DNA of 64,000 nucleotides from positions 150,119-214,118 of the forward strand of contig CAJJDN010000137.1 of assembly GCA_905182985.1 (NCBI GenBank). Direction: 5' to 3'. Shown piece after piece: positions 50,368 to 61,200 of the stretch (its first letter is position 1; every line of letters starts with the position of its first letter). Position numbers and translations under genes: made by a program. The notes below the pieces were generated by a model that was not told the DNA's origin, did not search any database, and worked only from the letters and a program-made list of their open reading frames with translations. The stretch is from Paramecium sonneborni (taxonomy: Eukaryota; Ciliophora; Oligohymenophorea; Peniculida; Parameciidae).

Positions 50368-51399
50368 TCAAAATAATTACTCTAGATACTAATTCTACAA
50401 ATTCTTAGACTTCTTAAATGACCAAATAGCTTATATATCGATAACTTTACTAAGTGACATAGATTCAATATTTACTTATAATTTCTATAAAAAAGGATTG
50501 CAATTATGACAAGATGGATTTCAAAAAGTAAGTAAATAATTACATATATCATATAAAGAACGATATTTTCAATATATCCCGAATAAAGTAATTGTACATA
50601 TCTAAATTGTAAATATAAATTTACTTCACTACCTAATTTGTCAACCAAAAGAATATATAAATAGATGAAAAACTAGCTACTTTTTTAATAATATCTAATT
50701 CAACTGTGCTTATTTATTCTTCAAAAATTAGATTTTTAATTCGAGATCTAATCTATTGAATTTATAAAAGGATACTTTGATTCTTAACAATAAAACTAAG
50801 GAAAGTATTACCCATAAAGGTATTGACCAAAAGATGAGGAAAATAATTTTATTTTTCTAAAATTTTAAGAATAATATACTTTAAATCCACAAAAGAGATA
50901 GAATATTTCTTTTGAATAATAAAGATCCCATCCTGTAGGACCAATGTAATTACTTAATAATGGATATAAGAGCCATAAATAAGGCCAAATAATAGAAACA
51001 ATGATAAATTTGTTTATGTTATTAGTTATAATTTAGTATTTGGAATTAATCTAATTGATAATAATAATTACTTACATGAAGAGCAGAATAATATAAATAA
51101 AATAAAAGTAACAAGCAAGTAAATGACGTAAGCCAACATGAATGCATAATGTAGCCAATTATTTTACATAAGTTTTCATAACATTAGCTTTAAAATGATA
51201 GAGAGATTGCTCCAATTAAATCAATAGATTCAGCAAATGATTATACAAAAAGTAATTTGAATACCCAATATTTATATTTATTACTTTTTAAACAAGTGAT
51301 TCCAACAAATAAAGTTGATAACAATGCTAAGGAAAGGACAATCATTCTAATCGTAAACTAAACAATTTTTTCTGTGGTGTCAAGTTAACATGCATTCAT
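50368..51399 (-). CDS. 7TM receptor, cAMP-receptor-like (cAR/GCR1 type)
   Basis: About 300 aa after removing short introns (25, 23, 23, 23 and 26 nt). The hydrophobic segments in order are MIVLSLALLSTLFVGI, a helix with SFAESIDLIGAI, CWLTSFTCLLLLFYLYY, and FIIVSIIWPYLWLLYPLL. Next are FLIFWSIPLWVILSLVLL, VASFSSIYIFFWLTNQVV and IVLYMIYVIIYLLF. A loop with SNYIGPTGWDLYY between TM4 and TM5 recalls the GxTGxWCW loop of Dictyostelium cAR and plant GCR1. The intracellular loop 3 (RIRSRIKNLIFEEQ) and polar tail fit a GPCR. Ligand unknown. Its start is 35 bp from the stop of the histidine kinase gene. Confidence 0.7.
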
Positions 51400-51434
51400 A
51401 ATTTATAAAATTAATAGCTAATAACATATTATAA

Positions 51435-53846
51435 TCAGTAATCATTAAAAGGAAATAAAACATTTAGCATACTTCTGAGTTCATTTTAATCTAATGGTTT
51501 TGTTAAGTAATAATCCATTCCTGCTTCATAGCTTTTTAATTTTGTATCTAAATCGCAGAATCCTGTATTTGCAATGCACCAAGCTTTATTAATTATTTAT
51601 TATTTCATTAAATTTTTTAATTCTTTAACAGTTTTATACCCATCTAATATTGGCATATTGATGTCTAAGAAAATCAAACTATAGTATCTATTTCCACATA
51701 TTTTACAAGGATGATGTTTCTTATGATTTACTAGTTATAATGCTTCTTTGCCATTGTAAGCAGAATCACATCTTGATTGATATTTGTTCATCAATAATTT
51801 TAGACATTAAATATTAAAGTATTCATCATCAACAATTAATACTCTAGAACAACAGTCACTGTTAAGACTGCATTGTACAATAGATTATTAAAACTTAGGA
51901 CTTAAGATTGGAGGATGAATTGATTACAAACTATCCTCCTCACTTTATTTTCTACTTTCTTAATAACAATTATTTATTCTTTTATTAGATGAAATGATAA
52001 ATTATTATTAAGAATTAGAATTTGTTTAAATTAAACTTTTTTATATCTGTATTTTCTAAAAGGATTATTATTTTACTTAATCTTCAATATATGTATTTAC
52101 AGATATAAACCGAATTGTTTGACTGCTCTTTTTAACGAATCCTGAAGATTACTTTCTCATAAATTCTTTTGACATCTCTAATTAATGATTTTTTATAAAA
52201 AAACTGAACTAACATCCTTGATTCTTTCGATTAAGTTAAATGGAATTATTCTTACCACTCATCTATTTTACTAATTGATTTGATATTCCAAGTCCCAATC
52301 CTACACCAACTGATTATTCAGATACTCTTACAAATTTATTCGATTATAATAATGAATTCATATTTTCTGCTTCTTACTCTGTCTATTTATATTGTATTAT
52401 ATTATACCATTCCAATCCCATTATCTGAAATTGAGATAAAACATTCTAAATTGTCATTCAAAATTGTTATTGTAATTGACGATTCAAAAGTGTATTTTAT
52501 AGCATTCTACATTAATTAAAATAAAACTTATCGAAATCTTACTTTATCATTCACCAAAATACTTGATTAAAAATCAAAGCAATATTCTATCTTAATATTC
52601 TTATTTTCAATACTCTCATTAAATAATGATACAATAAATCTAATTTCTAATTCTATATCTACTTCTTCCAATTTCAAACTAAATTACTTTAAGTTTATCA
52701 AATTATAATCTCTTATCGTCCCAACTATCAGATTCAATTATTCACTATTAATTCTTATTGGCTCCAAATATTTACATTTAAAATGAGAATCTACATTATC
52801 ATCCTTTAATGCCATCTTAGTAAATGTTATTATACTATTTAAATTTGTACCCAATTCATGGGATAATGATCTACACATATCTATCTCCATTGAAGAATCC
52901 ATTTCTTATATATTGTTTGTTATTAATGGAATTGTAAAAAATTGAACTTAAAAACACTTTATTCCATCAACTAAAATACAATTTAATAACATCGCCTGAT
53001 TATCGTATTTGAAATATTCATTCTTATCTATAATTAACAAATGTTATTCATCAATTTACATATTTAATACTATTACTCTCAGTTCACTTTATTTTAAAAC
53101 TGTGTCTTCAATATAATTCAAATTCAAATTTAAAAGTATTTCAAATGCTTAATTATATTAATTTGGATGAGTTATCAAATCTGAAAAATTAATTTAAGTT
53201 TCTATTAGTTCATATTAATCATTAAATAATAAAGAATTTTATGGTAAATTTATTCTTTTTGTAGAAATAGTATGAATGAGATTCTAATGTTGTTTCAATG
53301 TATCAACTTAAATATCAATTTTACATTCCTATTCATTCATATTTTGCTCTCCTTTAAAATCCTCTTTTTATTTTAAACTTTTTTCTCTATATAACCATAA
53401 ACTAAATATCACTAATTAAATTAGATTTATAAACATCTACTCATAATCAAGTATAATTTATTCAAAATTGAATATAAACATAACCATCTATGCTAAGATT
53501 AAGATTGGTTATTAGTGCTTCTATTTTAAGTCTATATTATTAAATAATATTTGAGTTTATATTAATGAGCAAAGTATGTATTCTTATTTTGCTTAATATG
53601 CAAACCAGATGGATATTATTTTCATTGAAAAACATATTCCCTAAAAAATTTAATTTTTCTGTTCATTTTTAAGTAAGACACATAAAACCTAAAAAATAAT
53701 GCTGGCAGCATAAAGTACAGTTATTAAAGATATAGAAATAATTGAACTCGCTAATAATTACTAAGATTTAAACCTTTATTTATAAAGACCAAATATGCAA
53801 GTAGGCAGATGTCACTAAGTAAAAGATGCTGTTTTCCAATCAACAT
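51435..53846 (-). CDS. membrane-bound hybrid histidine kinase
   Basis: Starts MLIGKQHLLLSDICL and has several N-terminal membrane helices (SIISISLITVLYAASIIF, AQMVMFIFNFEQIIL). A linker follows, then the HisKA H-box SLSHELGTNLNSI with the phospho-His. The HATPase_c domain has N-box VLFQLMQNAIKYT, G1 ISDNGIGM, and G2 VGVGLGLGISNQLV after a 25-nt intron. The receiver domain at 51440-51870 has VLIVDDEYFN, phospho-acceptor Asp in LIFLDINMPILDG, ANTGF and YLTKPL. All phosphorelay residues are present. About 780 aa. Two-component relays are known in some protists; the partner HPt is not in this window. Confidence 0.9.
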
Positions 53847-53994
53847 TATATTTTGATATTATATTATTTCAAATAATTTTTTATAAAATAGAAGAAGAGA
53901 AATACTGAATAAATTTATTGAGTAAAAAGTAACAATTTTTTCTTTCTATTTATAAATTGCTTCTTCTCTTTAATTTCTGTAGATAATAATTTAC

Positions 53995-54366
53995 TCATTA
54001 GATTAAAATTTCATATATTAAAGGAAAAAATTGAGCATTATTTATTAATGTTCTAATTTTTGTTATAAAATACTTTAGAAAAAAAGTGTATTTTAAATTT
54101 TAATTGATTTTTTTATATACGAAATTTTAGATTGGGATTCTAAATTTTTTTGTAATAAATTACTTTATAATTAGTCTTATGTAGAAAAGATCCTCCAAAT
54201 AAGCATATTCAAAATACTCATGAAATTATTCATTTGTAAGTTGAATTGTGTAAATTACTTCAATTTAATTACTCACCCTAATGTTATATGAAATATAATT
54301 TTGAACACTAGCTTAAGTATAAAATATAATAATTACATAAAAGATTGAAAATTAAGTAAATCCCAT
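53995..54366 (-). CDS. small secreted or membrane protein, about 123 aa
   Basis: A frame with signal-peptide-like start MGFTQFSIFYVIIIFYTQAS, then a soluble part (IRVSNQIEVIYTIQLTNEQF) ending LIYEILIQ. The frame is also open upstream of this ATG to about 54530, so a longer protein starting elsewhere, or an additional exon, is possible. No family recognised. Divergent from the next gene. Confidence 0.45.
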
Positions 54367-54562
54367 AATAATTGTAATTTTATTCAATATTTAATTTTTT
54401 AATAGTTTAGTAGATAAAAATACTTGATGGTCTTTATAATTGCTAACTTAGATGTAAAATTCTGGTTTGTTTATGAATATAGATTATTGATTATTAAAAT
54501 AAATTCTTTAATCATTTAATAATTTATTGACAAACTAATGATAATATTAAATTTAATATATA

Positions 54563-55022
54563 ATGGTTTATCAATGGACAAACTTTGTCTGGGAAACCAA
54601 TGCCTGGTGGTTAAGAAGAATCAGACCTGTATGTTTAACATTTCTATGATAAAGTTTGTTGTTTTGGGGGCTTTTGCATTTACAGCATTCTACGGAGGCA
54701 GATATTACTTTTTCGGCAAATGGGCATATTATAAATAAAGACAATTTACAGAGGCAGAATTAATTTCTTAAGCGGAAGTTAATAAGAGGTTGTTTTCATT
54801 TGTAAGTTTGTTAGGAATTGGGGTTATGGTGTTTGGTACAAACCAACTCTTGAAAGAAGCAGAAAGAAATTATTATAAGATGCTCTTAAAGGTATAGTAA
54901 GAATGAAATATTTAGATAAATATAGATATGCAATGACATGGGAAGAATTGTTTTATGAAGATCCAAGACCAGTAGAGGAAATTCTTGAAGAAGAAAACTC
55001 ATGGGAAGAATATGAAATTTGA
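54563..55022 (+). CDS. small single-pass membrane protein, possibly mitochondrial
   Basis: Best model starts at 54563, MVYQWTNFVWETNAWWLRR. A 26-nt intron ending AAG leads into VVLGAFAFTAFYGGRYYFFG, and a second 26-nt intron to QDALKGIVRMKYLDKYRYAM. It ends in an acidic tail (EEILEEENSWEEYEI). About 135 aa: a Trp/Arg N-terminus, one hydrophobic helix followed by FGKWAYYKQRQ, then a hydrophilic part. This plan is common in accessory subunits of ciliate respiratory complexes, but no specific identity is claimed. Confidence 0.6.
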
Positions 55023-55330
55023 TAAGTTTAAATATTCTAAAAAATAAACAAATGTTACAATATCTATTATTTTTTATTTTTATCCTAAAGCAATTATATT
55101 ATATCTTAAATCAAATTTTGTAAATATCTGTAGATTAATTTTATTTATTATTTTAATATTCTCTAGACAAAGTGAATAGAATATACCAAATTTTGATTTT
55201 TATAATTGCTCTATAATAGTAGTGCTTTGATGGGATTAACAACAATAAGTTCAAATTGAAGATTTAAGAAATAAATTTGCTTAGGTAGTTTAAAATTATT
55301 TTTTTGAATTAAATAAAAAATGTAATTTTA
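55023..55330. other. AT-rich intergenic stretch, no gene seen
   Basis: About 310 bp between convergent genes. Frames are short and low-quality on both strands. Confidence 0.6.
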
Positions 55331-56647
55331 TCATTGTTATTGATTGACTAATTACTGTCCTGCATAAGACATAAAAGTTGGATTGTTTCTAGTTTTGCTG
55401 CCACCAATTCTTCCATTTTTCATATCATAGATGTATTATTACAATTCATGTGGCCTAAAACGATTAATGATCATTCTTTTTTCATTTTCTTCAATTTGTT
55501 TTGATAAAGAATCTCTAACATTTAAATTATTGCCATCTCCATCAAAACCTTAAGATTTTTACATTTTTGGATTCTATAAGAGAGTTCCTATAATTTCACT
55601 TTTTGATGCAGGTGGAGGTGTAAATCCTTTTCTATAGGTTCCTTCTTTGTTACCTTCTTATTATTATCTCAAATCTCTTGCATACTGTTATTTTTAATTT
55701 AATGATTATTATCTTTACTCTTAAATAATTTAGTAGTCTTAATCCTATTATATTTTAAGGTTTTATTGCTCTCTAATTTTATCATTTTATTATTATTATA
55801 ATTTTTGAAGATTTTCAATTCTTTATTATTCCCATTATTTTTGCATTAATAATTATGATTACTTTTATCTATCATCCTCTATCTAGTATTAATAAAGAGA
55901 AGGTTATTCATATTTTTAATCAGATAAATTTGAAGGTTAAGTAATTTGAGGTTAACCCACTAGATTTGGTTATGATTATGAATTTTGTAGTTGCATGATT
56001 TATTGTTGATTTAACATTTATTTAGCAATAAAATTTGGATCATCATATGATTATGAATATAATTATTTTTAATGTTGAGATTCAGTAAATTGTTGATTAG
56101 GTTAAAAATTAGTAGATCCAGGATATTAAATGCTTTGAAGTTATTTATCACTTAAATCATCTAATTTTCTTTTAGAATCATCATTATTTGTGTATATTGC
56201 ACTTCTATTTTTATATGGATCATCATCATCCCATTTCTTTCTAGGCTAATAAGCTTAAGAATCTAAATCACTTGGTTTACTACCATATTCCCATAATGAT
56301 TTTTGCTTTTCTTATTTATAAGCTTATGCTAATTCCATGTTTTTTACAACTTTACTACGAAGTGTATTTGTAACTGCTCCATCAATGTCCTTTGTATTTA
56401 ATGATCTATCATAATCTTAAGCTAATCTAAATTAAATCTATTAAACATCTTACCTTTTTGGAGGATCAAAAACATGTTGCATTCCTTAGTAAGACTCTAA
56501 TTCTCCCCTTTAAAAATCTGGATAATGCCTTTTACCAGATGCTTAAAAAAAGGCTATTCCTTATGGAACAACTTGATCTTAAACTTTGTATCCTTATTGA
56601 TAGAGTGGTCTGTTGATTGGCTGATTATTATTTTATATCTTTTTCAT
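55331..56647 (-). CDS. Gln-rich protein, 438 aa, intronless
   Basis: A single 439-codon frame from MKKIQNNNQPINRPLYQQG to LVNQQQ. The N-terminal 130 residues are less biased and look conserved (DYDRSLNTKDIDGAVTNTLR, then MELAQAYKQEKQKSLWEYG). The middle is Gln/Asn-rich coiled coil, and the last 60 residues are ordered again (MIINRFRPHELQQYIYDMK, GGSKTRNNPTF). No domain named. Gln content is partly encoded by reassigned TAA/TAG, so the standard code would break this gene dozens of times. Confidence 0.75.
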
Positions 56648-56680
56648 GCAATAAATTATTATTAGAATTAAAAATAAAAA

Positions 56681-57809
56681 TCAATCTAATTCAACAGATA
56701 TTATAATATCAGTACTATTTGTATAAGTGGAAGCTTGCATCTAGCTAAATTTGAAAGTTTCTTTTAAAATTGAATTTGACAAATACTACTCAGCTATATT
56801 CTTAGAATATTTAATGTTAATCTATAAATTTTTATAATAAATGTAGGGTTACTTATTCTGATTAAGTATTTCCTTAAATAGTTCTCAATTGAAATGGAAA
56901 GATTTAGGATTGAATGTAAAATTGGCCATCATATTCGATGAATACCTTACATGATATTCTAAAATATAAACATTTTAATCTAAAATAGAGAATTGCAATT
57001 TATTTAATCGACCACCTAGAATATCCCTTTAAGAATTATCATTCACAATAAATTTGAGTTCTTTGTAAATGAAACTTCTATTTGTATATTCTGCTCTAAC
57101 TAGAAACTCTAAGGGTATCCCATAAGTTGGTAAATGAATCAATTTATTCTAGTAATCATTTAGAGTGGTTCCCAAATAAAGTTTTAGCACACCATTAATG
57201 TCTATTGCATGTTTTAGATTGACAAATTGTAAACAAATATGATTTTCATTTGAGAAGGCCAACAAAAGATCTCCATCAGACCCTAGTGCTTATTTTGCAG
57301 AATCTAATAGGAATTGGAACTCCTTTCTTCATTTCAATGCATAATTACTTAAATCCATGCTCAAATCCAATCATATACCAATTATCATCATCCAATTAAT
57401 AATACATCGAGGCTTAACAAATTTAACAAACATCTTCATCATCACATTCTTAAATGTAATCATCTACATCCATCGCATTTGATATTATATTTAATTGTTA
57501 TTTTAGACTTCCAATTATTTTAGATTCTTCTGGGTATAATTCCAATTTATCAAGATCATCCAATTAACCCATCAAATCAAATGGTCTTTATCTCAAACTA
57601 TCATCAAATACATTTTATCTTTATACTAAAAGAGCTAATTGATTCACCTATTGTATAATCCCTTCTAAAATGATACGTTAATCATTTAAATCTGCTGAAA
57701 CCTACACAAATCCTATCTCTTTGCTCTTATGCTTATGATGTTTTCCATTTCCTTTCAATTGCTACCCAAAAGCTAAGAAAACAAAACACATAGCCAAAAT
57801 AACTTGCAT
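56681..57809 (-). CDS. secreted protein with an in-frame UGA 67 codons before the end
   Basis: A signal peptide (MQVILAMCFVFLAFG), a His/Lys-rich patch (KHHKHKSKE) and a helical region precede a Cys cluster (ECDDEDVCQICQAS). A 22-nt intron (ending AAG) leads into a beta-rich domain (SDGDLLLAFSNENHICLQF, RAEYTNRSFIYKELKFIV). The first TGA is at plus 56885-56887 after FNPKSFHFN. The same frame then continues with equal quality (ELFKEILNQNKQPYIYYKN) to a second TGA at 56681. No intron spans the first TGA. Either the protein ends at the first UGA or it is read through or the base is wrong. Family unknown. Confidence 0.6.
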
Positions 57810-58243
57810 TTATACGTTTTTATATTTTAAATAAATAAATAATAATTTTCTTCAAAAAAAACTTATACATCTCTTTGTAATTAAAGAATCATATTAACAC
57901 AAACTTATGTATTATCTAAATAACTCCTCTATTAATTGATATATATTTGAAATTACTAAAAAATTGTATAATTATTTACCTTCTATTCATTAATTAGACT
58001 TTTTTGAAATATTTTGTTATATTTCTTCAAATCCTTAGTTTTATGATTCAAATTAAATAGAATAATGATAACTCCTTTTTTATCTTAATATAAAATTCTT
58101 CAAGAACATTTATTAGAAGCTAAAGAATGGTAAAAGTTGAGGGGATTTCTCTATAAGGAAAATTAAGAATAGTTGTGAATAATTGATATAATCTATAAGA
58201 TGTTTAGAGATTGTAGATTATTTTTATTAGTTCACATTAATTT
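57810..58243. other. intergenic stretch upstream of the surface antigen
   Basis: About 430 bp between divergent genes. It presumably carries both promoters; no motif was identified. Confidence 0.55.
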
Positions 58244-61200
58244 ATGATGTTTTTGCTTATGATTGATTTTCTATTAGTACCTGTTGTTTGGAGTGAATTT
58301 CAGAATTATAAATGTTTTAGAGAGAATATTACCTCATAGTAAGATTGTGAACGTTACTATGAGGGTCAAAGTTATTGGAATTCGACAGGTTGCTAAAAAA
58401 ATGAAACTGTAATTGATCCAGGAACAAGTGAGAAAGACAATGATCCAACATATTGTAATTAAATTTAGAGTAGCTAATGTTCTGAAAATATTAATTGTGC
58501 CTTAATTAATGATCTATGTTGGCACTTTACAGGTTGTAGTGCATTTTTGAAAGAAACAGATGAAGAATGTTAATATATATCTAGGAGATGTATATCAAAT
58601 GGGATATAATGTGTAGAGATAGGATTATGTGATGAATACTTGACATAAAAGTCTTGTTAATATGATGAAAATGGTGACTTTTGTTATTGGGATTCTTAAA
58701 GTTCGAAATGCTTAATTGCTTTTACTTGTGAGTAGTTTCCAAAATCATTAAAAACTGATTCATAATGTCGAGATGAGTTAAATACATGTACAGTAGCTTA
58801 ATTTGGGGAAGGATGTGTAGAAAGTGGTTTGAAATGTTCTGATCAATTATTCTAGAATTAATGTTTTTGGAATCATGATTAAACATAGCAATGTTTTTGG
58901 AATGGAACTAGTTGTGTAGATAAAATTTGTTAGAATGCTCTTAATACACTTAAAACAGATGAGGAATGTAAAAATTATCTAAAGACATGTACAACAAAAT
59001 AAGACGGAGGATGTGTAGAAAGAACTACTTGTGAAGCTATTTCAATAAAGGAAGCATGTAAAAATAATAAGAAAGGAGAGACATGTTATTGGGATGATAC
59101 AAAATGTTTGGACAAAATTTGTAAAAATGCTCCTTCAACTTATAAGACAAATATAGAATGTGAATAATTTATTAAAAATTGTATTACGAATGGGTAAGGT
59201 TGTGTGGATAATTAAGAGTGTAATTCAGCAAAAATAGAGGATGCTTGTGAAAAAGATATAAATAATAATAAATGTGTTTGGAGAAACAATATATGTTAAA
59301 TAGCTTAATGTGACTTAGCTGAGAATAGTTTAATAAGTAATGAAGATTGTTCAAGGTTTTTGTAAGGATGCGTTACTAAGAAAGGAGGAGGATGTAGGAA
59401 ATTAAGTAAATGTTAAGATTACAATATTGAGGAGGCATGCTTAATAGATTCGGATGGAAATGAATGTTTTTGGAATGATTAAGAAATATGTGTAAATAAA
59501 ACATGTGAAAATGCACCTAAAACACTTTAATCTCATGATGAATGTTAAAATTATAGTGTGGATTGTACAATAAATCCAGATACAAATTTAGGATGCATCG
59601 ATATGACATGTGAAAATATAAGAGATTAATAAATATGCGTGGAGGATTTAGAAGGAAATAAATGTTTATATTAAGAGAAATGTTCAAGTAAAGAATGTAC
59701 TTTAGGAAAATTCACAAGTGCAATAGAATGTAATAAATATTTGAGTAAATGCACTTTGAATGATGAAGGTAATGGATGCACATTACTTCCCCCAACGTGT
59801 CGAAGTAATAGTAAGAAAAATAACTGTTATTTTCGAGTAGGTGGAGAATGTGGATGGGATAGTCAAAAAAATATATGTGTAGATAAATAATGTTATACAG
59901 CAGATATTAATTATAATAGTAATGAATTATGTGGATAATATCTTAAAGGATGTGTAATTAGTAATACAGTAGGTTGTATGGATTTACCAAAATTATGTAA
60001 AGATAGAAAACGAATAGAGAATTGTCATTTTGATGATGAAGATGATGATTGTGTATGGGGATTAGATTAATGTCAATCAAGATCATGTTAAACAGCTCAA
60101 TTCGAATTAGATTAAATAAATATGTCAGAATGCAATTCATATATAGAATGTTCTTAAGATGTTACCTAATGTTGCATTGTAAATAATGATAATAATAATT
60201 GTTAAAATAAAAGTACATGTGAAGCTTTAACATAATCTAATTGTATAAAAGATGCAGCATAAGAAGGTACTTGTGTTTGGAATGGAGCTTAATGCATTAA
60301 TGCTGATATTTTAGGATGTACTGATTATATTGGATATAACCATTAATAATGCTATGAACTTAAGAATACATGTACTGTCAATGAAACTGGAAATGGTTGT
60401 ATATAATTAAAAGAATGTGAAGATTATGTTAACTCCTCTTAATGTATTTTAAATTTAAGACATTAATTTTGCAAATGGAATTCTGTTTCTAGAACTTGCT
60501 CATCATATTCATGTGCTAATGCGGCAGATTCTTATGAATATGCAACTGATGAGTAATGTAGAACATTTCAGAGTGATTGCACTGTTCATCCTAATATTGG
60601 AGGATGTGTTGAAAAATTTGATACTTGTGAATAATATCTAAAAAAAGAATCTTGTTTCAAAACTATCTCATCTACTAAAATTAATTGTATTTGGTATAAT
60701 AATTAATGTAAAACCATTAATGTTTGTGATGATATCAAATTTCTTACTACTTATTCTACTTCTAATTGTGAATCTATTCTCTTTGAATGCAAAGTCAATT
60801 TAACAAATAATGGATGCATTCTAAAAACTTGTACTGATTATTCTTATTCTACTCTTGATAAATGTCAAAGTATTGGTTAATGTTCAATTAACAAAATGAA
60901 AAATTAATGCATCCCCATTAAAAATGAGTGTAATTAATACATTAATAAAGATGATTGCTATTTCTCTCTCAATGAAGGATTATGTATTTCTTATAAAGAT
61001 TACTGTGTTATAAAAAATTACCCTTGCAATTTCATGTCTGGAGATGAAATCACATGTCCTTAATTTAGAGAAGCATGTTTTTTCTATATATTCACTGGTA
61101 ATTGTAAAAGAAAGCTTTGTTAATCTCAAGCGGCCCCTAAAACAACCTTAACTGATTGTTAAGATTTTGATATCGATTGCACTTCATAAATTGATTTAGA

